This document shows positions 1 through 7,022 of a stretch of DNA of 64,000 nt, one piece after another. The notes beneath the pieces are model-generated. The model made no database searches. It was not told the origin of the DNA and saw nothing but the letters and a program-made list of their open reading frames with translations. The stretch's first letter is position 1. Each line of letters starts with the position of its first letter. Source of the stretch: an uncultured Saprospiraceae bacterium (GTDB lineage Bacteria; Bacteroidota; Bacteroidia; Chitinophagales; Saprospiraceae); the NCBI GenBank assembly GCA_937139495.1, contig CAKZQC010000048.1, positions 1 to 64,000 of the forward strand. The letters run 5' to 3'. A program made the position numbers and the translations under genes.

Positions 1-813
1 GATAAATATGGAAAAGAGAATAAGTATTCTGCTAATCTCTTAGAAGGAACTATAATTGATAATGAAAAATTAGCTTTCCTCAGAGCTTATCATGCAAAAA
101 AACATTTAGAATGTTTGAAAGTAAATGAAGATAATATTTCCTTAGGTACTCAGATATTTGATAAAGTGGTTTCGGCAATTGACCACCTACCCTTCTACAA
201 AAATATACTGCACGACCAAAAACTCTATCAGAAATACAAACGCCAAGAACGCTCTAGTTCCGCTCATATTTTCTATTGGGGAATGAACAAGGATTTCCCT
301 AAAATGGATTTGCACAATATCTTTTTTAGTGATGATTATCGAGCAGAATTCAACGCGATGTTTGGCAAAAAAGAAATAGATTTAGCAGGCACTATTTATA
401 TCAATATCACAAGTAAATGTGACGAACGAGATGCACCAGAAGTAGGCGAAAATTGGTTCGTAATGCTCAATGTCCCTGCTGGAGCAACCTTTACACCTGA
501 GCTAACCGCCAAGGTACGCCAATCGCTGATTGCTCGGATAGAGCAACTGCTTGGAGAACCAATAGCGGCACATATTGTCAGCGAAAAAGCTTGGAATCCT
601 CAATTGATTGAGGCGGATACTGGTTCGTATATGGGTGCTTTGTATGGTGCTTCGCAAAACAGCAAAACAGCTGCTATTACTCGTCACCCCAACCATTCAA
701 ACAAATATCCTAACTTGTACTTTTGCGGCGGAACAGTCCATCCTGGAGGCGGTGTTCCTGTCTCTATTCAATCTGCCAAAATTGTTGATAAATTGATTGC
801 CAGTGAAAGTTAA
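1..813 (+). CDS. crtD: Carotenoid desaturase, CrtD/CrtI family (5' end outside window)
   Basis: FAD-dependent carotenoid desaturase of the phytoene desaturase superfamily; only the C-terminal ~270 residues are in the window, and the frame is open from base 1, so the gene begins upstream. Family signatures seen are FYWGMNKDFP, HNIFFSDDY, ENWFVMLNVP and the C-terminal dinucleotide-binding tail CGGTVHPGGGVPVSIQSAK. The ENWF and HPGGG motifs resemble CrtD (1-hydroxycarotenoid 3,4-desaturase) more than CrtI; that is a judgement from memory of the families. The next gene, a CruF-like 1',2'-hydratase, overlaps its 3' end, which fits CrtD: CruF makes the 1'-OH and CrtD desaturates 3',4'. Methionine-like codons inside the visible part are not the true start. 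Confidence 0.8.
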   Translation, partial: DKYGKENKYSANLLEGTIIDNEKLAFLRAYHAKKHLECLKVNEDNISLGTQIFDKVVSAIDHLPFYKNILHDQKLYQKYKRQERSSSAHIFYWGMNKDFPKMDLHNIFFSDDYRAEFNAMFGKKEIDLAGTIYINITSKCDERDAPEVGENWFVMLNVPAGATFTPELTAKVRQSLIARIEQLLGEPIAAHIVSEKAWNPQLIEADTGSYMGALYGASQNSKTAAITRHPNHSNKYPNLYFCGGTVHPGGGVPVSIQSAKIVDKLIASES

Positions 814-1429
814 ATACACTCGTTTTTTTTTACCAATCTTGATTTTATTTCACCTAATTGGCTTAGTATTATTTATGCTACCCAATAGAGTCGAAGGATT
901 ATCAGGTCTAAATATGCTATTGTGTGCCTCCCTTGTTTTTTTGGCAAGCGACCACTACAAAAAAGAAGCAGCATTACTTGCCTTTGTTTTTGTAAGCGGT
1001 TTTTTGGTGGAGTTTATAGGTGTCAACACTGGTTTATTATTTGGTACATATAGCTACGGCAACGAATTGGGCTGGAGTATTGGCGAAGTCCCTTATGTGT
1101 TGGGACTCAATTGGTATTGTATTGTAGCCGCTTCCGCTCATTTGGTCTATCGTTATTTGCCTAACTTAGCGTTTGCGGTGCAAGCTATTTTGATTGGTCT
1201 AATCTGTACATTCATGGATTTCTTGATAGAACCCGTAGCAATGCACTATGATTTTTGGGACTGGCAAGACCATATTATCCCCATTAGCAACTATATTTGT
1301 TGGGCAATTTTTGCTACTATTTTTGGAGCCGTTTATCTGCGTTATACTACTAAAATAAATGCTACTGCGATACAACTCTACTTTATTTGGTTTATATTTT
1401 TCTTGATTTTAAATATCTTTATTATTTAA
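797..1429 (+). CDS. cruF: Carotenoid 1',2'-hydratase, CruF/DUF422 family
   Basis: Polytopic membrane protein of about 210 residues resembling the bisanhydrobacterioruberin hydratase/CruF (DUF422) family, which hydrates the acyclic psi-end of gamma-carotene or lycopene. Recognisable features are FGTYSYGNELG, VPYVLGLNWY and the conserved acidic patch TFMDFLIEPVAMHYDFWDW, with around six hydrophobic segments. The start is uncertain. A TTG at 797 and a GTG at 803 both lie inside the 3' end of the desaturase gene, and the first ATG in frame would cut off the first membrane segment. The overlap implies translational coupling. The next gene (crtZ-like) starts three bases after the stop. Confidence 0.8.
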   Translation: MPVKVKYTRFFLPILILFHLIGLVLFMLPNRVEGLSGLNMLLCASLVFLASDHYKKEAALLAFVFVSGFLVEFIGVNTGLLFGTYSYGNELGWSIGEVPYVLGLNWYCIVAASAHLVYRYLPNLAFAVQAILIGLICTFMDFLIEPVAMHYDFWDWQDHIIPISNYICWAIFATIFGAVYLRYTTKINATAIQLYFIWFIFFLILNIFII

Positions 1430-1432
1430 GTT

Positions 1433-1879
1433 ATGAATATTCTACTTTTTATTATTGCTTTTATCATCGCTTTTGTCGGCATGGAATTTATGGCGTGGTT
1501 CACACACAAATACCTCATGCACGGCGTTTTATGGTTTTTGCATGAAGACCACCACCAGCCTGTGCCAGGCTACAAGTTCCAAAAAAATGATGCTTTTTTT
1601 CTAGTCTATGCTATTCCCTCTTGGTTGTGTATCATGCTGGGAATGATGTGGGGCGTGCCTTTTTCGGTAGGTTTCGGTTTTGGGATAGCGGCTTATGGTA
1701 TTGTCTATTTTTTGGTGCATGATGTGCTTATTCACCGTCGATTCAAGTGGTTTGACAAAGTGGATTCACCTTATTTCCGAGCCATTCGCAAAGCACACAA
1801 AGTACATCACAAAAATAGATTCAAGCGTGAAGGCGTTTGTTTTGGTTTGTTGGTAGTACCTTCTAAATACATGAAATAA
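1433..1879 (+). CDS. crtZ: Beta-carotene hydroxylase (CrtZ)
   Basis: Non-haem di-iron membrane hydroxylase of the fatty-acid-hydroxylase superfamily that adds 3-OH to the beta-ionone ring. At 148 residues it is short, as expected for CrtZ. The histidine clusters that bind iron are visible: HKYLMHG, LHEDHHQP, HDVLIHRR and KAHKVHHK, separated by hydrophobic segments. It sits between the hydratase and the lycopene cyclase. Its stop codon shares one base with the ATG of the cyclase, so the two are likely co-translated. Confidence 0.9.
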   Translation: MNILLFIIAFIIAFVGMEFMAWFTHKYLMHGVLWFLHEDHHQPVPGYKFQKNDAFFLVYAIPSWLCIMLGMMWGVPFSVGFGFGIAAYGIVYFLVHDVLIHRRFKWFDKVDSPYFRAIRKAHKVHHKNRFKREGVCFGLLVVPSKYMK

Positions 1880-2556
1880 TGGGAACGAACCTTTATTTAT
1901 TGCTCAATCTAGGAGCGTTACTTTTTCCTTTTCTGCTGAGTTTTGACCGCAAGGTACATTATGTTGGCAAATGGAAAGCGGTCTTTGCAGGTATTATAGC
2001 CGTCGGTATTCCTTTCGTTATTTGGGATTATTTCTTTACCGCCAACGGTATTTGGGGATTCAATGAGGATTATATTACAGGGATTCATTTAGCCAATTTA
2101 CCATTGGAAGAAGTCCTATTTTTTGTCGTCGTCCCTTATTGCTGTACCTTTGTTTATGCTTGTTGTCAAGCCTATTTTCCCAAGAAAGACTTTAGCGATT
2201 TCAATTTTTTCATTTATTCTATTTTGGCAATTTACTCAGTCGTGGTACTTTACCTTGGCTGGGGCAATTGGTACAGTACCTTGGTAGCCATATTGAGTTT
2301 ATTGACCTTAGCGATATTGTATCGCATGAAGTGGACGTTCAATTTTTTTCCTTTAGCTTTCGCAATCGCCATGCTTCCTTTTTTGGGTATGAATGGCGTA
2401 CTTACAGGTATGCTCACGCCCGAACCAGTCGTTTGGTATAGTCCTGAACACATTATTGGTTGGCGTTATATTACCATTCCTATCGAAGATGTCTTGTATG
2501 CTTTCGTTTTGTTGTATTGGAATATTGCTATTTATGAATGGCTAAAAAAGAGTTAG
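1879..2556 (+). CDS. crtY: Lycopene beta-cyclase, fused CrtYc-CrtYd type
   Basis: Membrane-integral lycopene cyclase of the heterodimeric/fused CrtYc-CrtYd class (lycopene_cyc domain repeated). The 225 residues contain two halves, each ending in the family's proline-acidic motif: PLEEVLFFVVVPY near residue 75 and PIEDVLYAFVLLYWN near residue 205. This class converts psi-ends to beta-rings. With CruF and CrtD acting on the other end, the product would be a monocyclic xanthophyll. It is the last gene of the four-gene run; a separate promoter-like element follows for the next gene. Confidence 0.87.
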   Translation: MGTNLYLLLNLGALLFPFLLSFDRKVHYVGKWKAVFAGIIAVGIPFVIWDYFFTANGIWGFNEDYITGIHLANLPLEEVLFFVVVPYCCTFVYACCQAYFPKKDFSDFNFFIYSILAIYSVVVLYLGWGNWYSTLVAILSLLTLAILYRMKWTFNFFPLAFAIAMLPFLGMNGVLTGMLTPEPVVWYSPEHIIGWRYITIPIEDVLYAFVLLYWNIAIYEWLKKS

Positions 2557-2584
2557 TTTGTCTTTAATTTTCAATCAAAATAAA

Positions 2585-2592
2585 TACCTTTG
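2585..2592 (+). promoter_or_regulatory. Putative Bacteroidota -7 promoter element
   Basis: TACCTTTG matches the TAnnTTTG -7 consensus of Bacteroidota, 46 bases upstream of the ATG at 2639. A TTTG at 2557-2560, 24 bases upstream, could be the -33 element, although the gap is slightly long. It suggests that the TPR gene is transcribed separately from the carotenoid genes. Confidence 0.45.
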
Positions 2593-2638
2593 GCAGAATA
2601 AACTATGTCATTTCACAAAAACTAAAAACATCATCCCG

Positions 2639-3574
2639 ATGAAACAGTTCCTATTTTTATTTTTTATCCTTTTCGCTTCCTCACTCTTAGCCCAAAAGGG
2701 CGAAGAAACACTCTCAAAAGCAAAAGAAGCCTACGAGAAGGAGAATTACAAAAAAATGCTCACTCTCATTAACCAAGCAATGGAAGAAGGCATTTCTACT
2801 CCCGAAGTATATCAAATGAAAGCTTATAGCTTCATTGAACTAGAGCAGTACCAAGATGCGTACAACACCTACATGGAAGCCATTGAGGTTTTTCCTAGAG
2901 AACCTAGTTTGTACAACAGTAGAGCCGCCTTTTTTGCTAGTCTCCAAGAGTTTCAGTTTGCTATTGATGATTACACACAAGCTCTAAAGCTATCCGAAGA
3001 AGATACGGATTTTATCAAATACTTATCCAATAGATCTACCGCCAAGATTAGTATGCAAAATTTTATTGGTGCATACGAAGACCTAATTATTGCTTACAAA
3101 ATGGATACGACCAATTTGGCGGTATTGACTAATTTAGGAATGGTCTGTGACGAAATAGGCAACGGAGAGGAGACACTCAAATATTTGCTCAAAGTAGTAG
3201 AGCTGGATAGTACTTATTTTCCTGCCTACATCAATATTGGGTTCAAGTATCAAAACATGAAAAAATACAAAGAGGCGATTCCCTACTTCGACAAAGCACT
3301 CGAACTCAGCCCAGATGAGGCACTCGCTTATAGCAACCGCAGTTACAGTTATTATAAACTTGGCAAGCTCAAAAAAGCAATGAAGGATATTGACAAATCC
3401 ATCAAATTATATCCTGGTAATCCTTATGCTTACCGCATTCGAGGACTCATCTATATAGCTGACAAAAAAACGGATAAAGCCTGTGAAGATTTGGAAAAAG
3501 CTATTCAACAAGGATTCACAACAATGTATGGCAATGAAGTAGAGCAATTGCAAAAAGAACACTGTGGTAACTAA
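2639..3574 (+). CDS. Secreted tetratricopeptide-repeat protein
   Basis: TPR-repeat protein of 311 residues. The start at 2639 is chosen because it gives a clean signal peptide (KQFLFLFFILFASSLLAQ) preceded by a TAnnTTTG promoter; an upstream in-frame TTG would put 27 hydrophilic residues before it. About seven TPR units follow, with typical spacing of A/Y/N residues, for example AYINIGFKYQNMKKYKEAI and AYSNRSYSYYKLGKLKKAM. Such periplasmic TPR proteins usually act as protein-interaction scaffolds; no enzymatic domain is seen, so no specific role is assigned. Confidence 0.75.
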   Translation: MKQFLFLFFILFASSLLAQKGEETLSKAKEAYEKENYKKMLTLINQAMEEGISTPEVYQMKAYSFIELEQYQDAYNTYMEAIEVFPREPSLYNSRAAFFASLQEFQFAIDDYTQALKLSEEDTDFIKYLSNRSTAKISMQNFIGAYEDLIIAYKMDTTNLAVLTNLGMVCDEIGNGEETLKYLLKVVELDSTYFPAYINIGFKYQNMKKYKEAIPYFDKALELSPDEALAYSNRSYSYYKLGKLKKAMKDIDKSIKLYPGNPYAYRIRGLIYIADKKTDKACEDLEKAIQQGFTTMYGNEVEQLQKEHCGN

Positions 3575-3578
3575 AGTA

Positions 3579-3614
3579 TTAAGAACCTGTCTAAAATTTT
3601 AGACAGGTTCTTAA
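3579..3614. terminator. Bidirectional palindromic terminator
   Basis: Perfect 36-base palindrome with 18-bp arms (arm TTAAGAACCTGTCTAAAA) between two convergent genes. The stop codon of the minus-strand gene lies within it. It has no long T-tract, but the A/T-rich centre and position fit a shared transcription terminator. Confidence 0.7.
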
Positions 3615-4237
3615 TCTAAATCTTTCTTGCTAAATCCTAATGCGGGCAAATATTGCTGCATTTCTCGATTAAATTCACTGGTAGGATATTTGCGAATCAT
3701 ATCGAAAGCAAAATCAAAGTCTTGATAGCTATAGCTAATAGCAGGAGCTAGTTCTGTTCCTATCGTTTGTATCACTTTGGGGGCATTGATTGCCATCAAT
3801 ATCTTGCGGCTAGTATCCAAAAAAGGAAATATTTCGTTGCGTATAAAGGAGTGATATTTATCGACATTCAGTTCGTAGAACTGATGCCCCAAATGAGCAT
3901 ATTGCTGCATAGCTGCGGTATATTCCATCACAAAAACATTGCTCAATTCGTTGCGTCGAGCTTGTAGCATCGCTACATCTTTGTTACGCATTTGATTATC
4001 CAAGTCCTTCAGAATCAAGCGTACGCGCTCTTTTTTCTTTTTTAGGGCTTCTTCCTTATCCAGCAATTTGTCGGTATATTGCAATTGTACTTGCTGCAAC
4101 TCGGCTTGTACCGCTGCTACTACCTGTGCTTGCTTACTTTTGGCGTAGAGATAGGTACAAAATACCACCGTCACAAACGCCAATAAATTGACTACGTAAA
4201 ATATCCAATCGGCTTGTATTGCTTCTATAAATGTCAT
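3611..4237 (-). CDS. Membrane-anchored coiled-coil protein, unknown function
   Basis: Protein of 208 residues, not recognised. Residues ~10-30 form one transmembrane helix (IFYVVNLLAFVTVVFCTYLYA). A long predicted coiled coil follows, rich in Q, K, E and L (residues ~32-100), then a globular C-terminal part with QFYELNVDKYHSFI and RKYPTSEFNREM. It is convergent with the TPR gene and lies in the same direction as the Septu-like genes, with a ~40-base gap to the HNH gene. A link to the defence genes is possible but not supported beyond adjacency. Confidence 0.6.
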   Translation of the reverse strand: MTFIEAIQADWIFYVVNLLAFVTVVFCTYLYAKSKQAQVVAAVQAELQQVQLQYTDKLLDKEEALKKKKERVRLILKDLDNQMRNKDVAMLQARRNELSNVFVMEYTAAMQQYAHLGHQFYELNVDKYHSFIRNEIFPFLDTSRKILMAINAPKVIQTIGTELAPAISYSYQDFDFAFDMIRKYPTSEFNREMQQYLPALGFSKKDLD

Positions 4238-4279
4238 GTATAAGGTGTTTTGTTTTTATGGGTTATTTAATTTCTTAAA

Positions 4280-4957
4280 TTAGTCAAAAAAGGATTCAAA
4301 ATCAGCCAAATAGTTAGCGTCATCTCTTACAATTTGTCGCTTAAAGGCCGTAAAGGCTGAAGATTTACTCAAATGGATTTTAATCTTTCCTAAGATCCAT
4401 TTTTTATGTTTTTCAGATCCTCTATTATCATAAAACCTTTCCAAACACGTTTCAAAATCTAATAAATCCTCTAGTATTGCATTACGCAAATTAGAAGACT
4501 CTATTTGCTTTAGTGGTGTAGTTCCATTATAAACTGCATGAAGCAAAGCTACTGTTGTTTCCGTTTCTTTTGCCATCTCTAATTCAAAGACACTCACACC
4601 AACAACCTCCATTGGGAATACTTCTAAATACAACAAAATTCGTCCTTCTATATTGGCTGCCTCATTAGTACAATCAATTAGGTCCTCATAGTTCCCCAAC
4701 TTAATATTATTGCAATGTTGACAAGCTAAAAATAAATTATTCCAATCAAACATCAAATTTCTGTCGCCTTTGTGCGGGCGAAAATGTTCTACATTGACAT
4801 TGGTAATATTCTTAGATTCACAGATATAACACTTCCGTTCAAAATCTGTATTCAAACGTTGTAGTACCGTTCCACATTTATAGTTTTCGCTACTAGGTTT
4901 TGCTTTTTCGATTGCCAAACAAACTGGAGCAGGTTGCGATTTTTCAAAATAAATCAT
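4280..4957 (-). CDS. ptuB: HNH endonuclease, PtuB-like (Septu)
   Basis: HNH nuclease of 225 residues. The zinc-finger HNH core is clear: C43-x2-C46 (KCYICES), the catalytic-type VEHFRP with H58, the D71-W-N-N segment and C79-x2-C82 (LACQHCNN). The same domain layout is found in PtuB of Septu anti-phage systems and in HNH partners of some retrons. It follows the AAA ATPase gene by 20 bases in the same direction, the characteristic PtuA-PtuB order. The predicted role is DNA cleavage after activation by the ATPase. No reverse transcriptase or ncRNA for a retron is visible nearby. Confidence 0.75.
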   Translation of the reverse strand: MIYFEKSQPAPVCLAIEKAKPSSENYKCGTVLQRLNTDFERKCYICESKNITNVNVEHFRPHKGDRNLMFDWNNLFLACQHCNNIKLGNYEDLIDCTNEAANIEGRILLYLEVFPMEVVGVSVFELEMAKETETTVALLHAVYNGTTPLKQIESSNLRNAILEDLLDFETCLERFYDNRGSEKHKKWILGKIKIHLSKSSAFTAFKRQIVRDDANYLADFESFFD

Positions 4958-4977
4958 TACACTTCTGTTTTATTAGC

Positions 4978-6123
4978 TTACTTGCTCTTTTGAGCGGCAA
5001 CTTTATTTTTTATTTCTTTGAGCTTGGTCTCCAATTCTGGGGCAATACCGCCATGCGTAGGAGCATCTTCAAAGTAATCCTCTAAATCAAATAGTTCATC
5101 TTCTTGCTCGGCACTTAATTCCTTCTGATTCATCAATTGCTCATAATCAGTCAGCTTTTCTTTCAGCTCTTTAGAATATTTATCTGTGCCATAATAACTT
5201 TCTATGATAGCATCATACGAATAATTGGACAAATCAGTAGCCACGATTCTTTTCTCCAAATCACAAACTGTAGCATTGCTGATAGAGCTAATCACAAAAG
5301 GCGAATGTGTCGTAACAATAAACTGAATACGAGGAAAAAATTCCGTCAAAAAAGGCAATATCTTCTTTTGTAAATCTACGTGCAAGTGTGTTTCTATTTC
5401 GTCAATCAATACAATCCCTTCTACATCATACACAGCGGCTTTTTTCGACTCCATGCGTAATATTAACTCCGTAACAATGCTCATAATAGCGGCATAACCA
5501 TCGGATAATGTCGTCAAGCTAAACGATTCTCTATCAGGCACTACTACCGAAAAATCATAGTTTTTCCTATCAAATTCTAGTGCTAATTCTTGTGTATCGA
5601 ATATCGCTTTGAGAGCTGTTTCAAATCGCTCAAACCAAGCATCAATTTTATGCACCACTTCCAACTCTTCATCATCTTTGGCAAATGAGCGTTCTGCTTT
5701 TAGATTGACAAGATATTGCATGAAATTTGCATTCGCTTTGTCTTCAATTCCATATTTTTTTTGAAGGTCAAATTTCTTTATTCCTTGCGGAATGGAGAGA
5801 TTCGGTATTCTTTTAGAATTGAAGTATACTAACATAGATTTTTCAATATATTTGTATTCATCAAATGAACTAAAAAAAAGTACAATCTCTTTTTTTGCTG
5901 TAGACTTAGTTAGTTTCCGAGCTCTAGTATCTCCATGTATTCCTAAATGACCACTAGGTAAGGCTTCTCGAATTAACTCCAACAAACTAGTCTTACCAGC
6001 ACCATTCTTACCTGTCAAAATAAGATGCTGTCGATGGTCTTTGGACAAAGGAATATTCAAATCTTTGATATTCCTTGATTCATTAATCTGTATGCTGGTA
6101 ATAAAAATTTCCATCTTATCCAT
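4978..6123 (-). CDS. ptuA: AAA/ABC-type ATPase, PtuA-like (Septu)
   Basis: SMC/ABC-like ATPase of 381 residues: Walker A GKNGAGKTS at 38-46, signature-like LSDGYA at 206-211, Walker B IVLIDEIETHLH at 237-248 and the switch TTHSPFV at 271-277. The C-terminal ~80 residues are acidic and charged. The organisation matches AAA_15/AAA_21 ATPases paired with HNH nucleases in Septu. The ATG at 6123 overlaps the 3' end of the YchJ-like gene by 8 bases; a second ATG three codons on is equally plausible. It is somewhat shorter than PtuA proteins I remember, so it may be a divergent subtype. Confidence 0.75.
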   Translation of the reverse strand: MDKMEIFITSIQINESRNIKDLNIPLSKDHRQHLILTGKNGAGKTSLLELIREALPSGHLGIHGDTRARKLTKSTAKKEIVLFFSSFDEYKYIEKSMLVYFNSKRIPNLSIPQGIKKFDLQKKYGIEDKANANFMQYLVNLKAERSFAKDDEELEVVHKIDAWFERFETALKAIFDTQELALEFDRKNYDFSVVVPDRESFSLTTLSDGYAAIMSIVTELILRMESKKAAVYDVEGIVLIDEIETHLHVDLQKKILPFLTEFFPRIQFIVTTHSPFVISSISNATVCDLEKRIVATDLSNYSYDAIIESYYGTDKYSKELKEKLTDYEQLMNQKELSAEQEDELFDLEDYFEDAPTHGGIAPELETKLKEIKNKVAAQKSK

Positions 6124-6550
6124 TGTTTTTTTTCTTCAAAATATGTTTGGGCGGCTCCTCGCCTCCCACAAAATACCATTGTCCATTCTCTTTCCAAAAA
6201 GTGGACAACTCGTGGTGTTCGCCTTTTTTGCCTTTTTCGTCTTGATAATAGGCTTTGAAACGCACTTTACCTTTGGTATCTGTGGCAGCACCTGCTTGTT
6301 TGCCGAATACTTTCAAGGATAGCCATTTTGTTTGTCGCAACCAATCTTGTAGCTCTTTTTCATCGATATGATGTCGAGTACTAGCGTGGTTCGTCGCTAT
6401 GATGAAGCTCTTCTTTCGGAGTACGTGTGCCGAATATCTGGCACGCATCAGCTGCACCGCCGTAATCGCCTGCGCAGCATCTTGATGTATAATTTCGCAG
6501 CAACTGGCGTACGTTTTGGAGGTGCCACAAGGGCAATTATTGACTAGCAT
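6116..6550 (-). CDS. ychJ: YchJ/SEC-C motif family protein
   Basis: Protein of 144 residues with an N-terminal SEC-C zinc motif (NCPCGTSKTYASCC) followed by an NTF2-like YchJ domain, including MRARYSAHVLRKKSFIIATN, VRFKAYYQDEKG and FWKENGQWYFVGG. YchJ proteins are widespread and functionally uncharacterised metal-binding proteins. It is the first gene of a three-gene minus-strand operon with the PtuA/PtuB-like pair, overlapping ptuA by 8 bases. Whether it is a true third component of the system or a chance passenger cannot be told from one genome. Confidence 0.85.
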   Translation of the reverse strand: MLVNNCPCGTSKTYASCCEIIHQDAAQAITAVQLMRARYSAHVLRKKSFIIATNHASTRHHIDEKELQDWLRQTKWLSLKVFGKQAGAATDTKGKVRFKAYYQDEKGKKGEHHELSTFWKENGQWYFVGGEEPPKHILKKKNNG

Positions 6551-6583
6551 ATTTTTTTATATAAAATAGTGTTGTCTAAAGAT

Positions 6584-6942
6584 CTGATGTTACGCAAGAA
6601 TAGTTTGCTATCGGAGTGAAGAAAAAAAATGTTCTAATTTTATTCAAGAACCAAGCCTACTGAAAATGTGAGAATTATGTAGAACAAGCGAATACTATCC
6701 CTTGAAAATACGTTTAAACTTCAAGGGTTTCCACTGAAAACAGCCAAATGACGTGTTTATCTAGCAAAATACGTCATTTGAGCCTAAGATAAACTCTAAA
6801 AATTCCCTTGAAGTCAGTATTGAAAGGTGATCGTATCTTGTTCGTAATATTGAACCTAGACTTTGCTTCTTTCGGTAATGGAAAGAAGAAGAGATATAAT
6901 TGACCTGCTCAATTGGAAAACTTATCTCTTGCGTAACATCAG
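6584..6942. mobile_element. MITE family 1, copy 1 (359 bp)
   Basis: Non-coding element bounded by 16-bp perfect terminal inverted repeats (CTGATGTTACGCAAGA) and flanked on both sides by the 7-base duplication TAAAGAT (6577-6583 and 6943-6949). It aligns over its whole length, in reverse orientation, with 54091-54547. Internal stems include CCCTTGAA/TTCAAGGG and CAAATGACGT/ACGTCATTTG. It has no coding capacity and would need a transposase in trans. It occupies most of the 472-base divergent region between the YchJ-Septu operon and the methyltransferase-kinase gene, so it may influence both promoters. Confidence 0.85.
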
Positions 6943-7022
6943 TAAAGATAATAATTTTGTTATTTTTAGACTTCGTATTTCAATGTATTTTGAGAATTGC
7001 CTACAAAAAACACCCCTAGCCC

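Noticed and set aside
4280..6123. Retron of the PtuAB-containing type
   Set aside because: No reverse-transcriptase gene or msr/msd-like ncRNA is visible near the ATPase/HNH pair.
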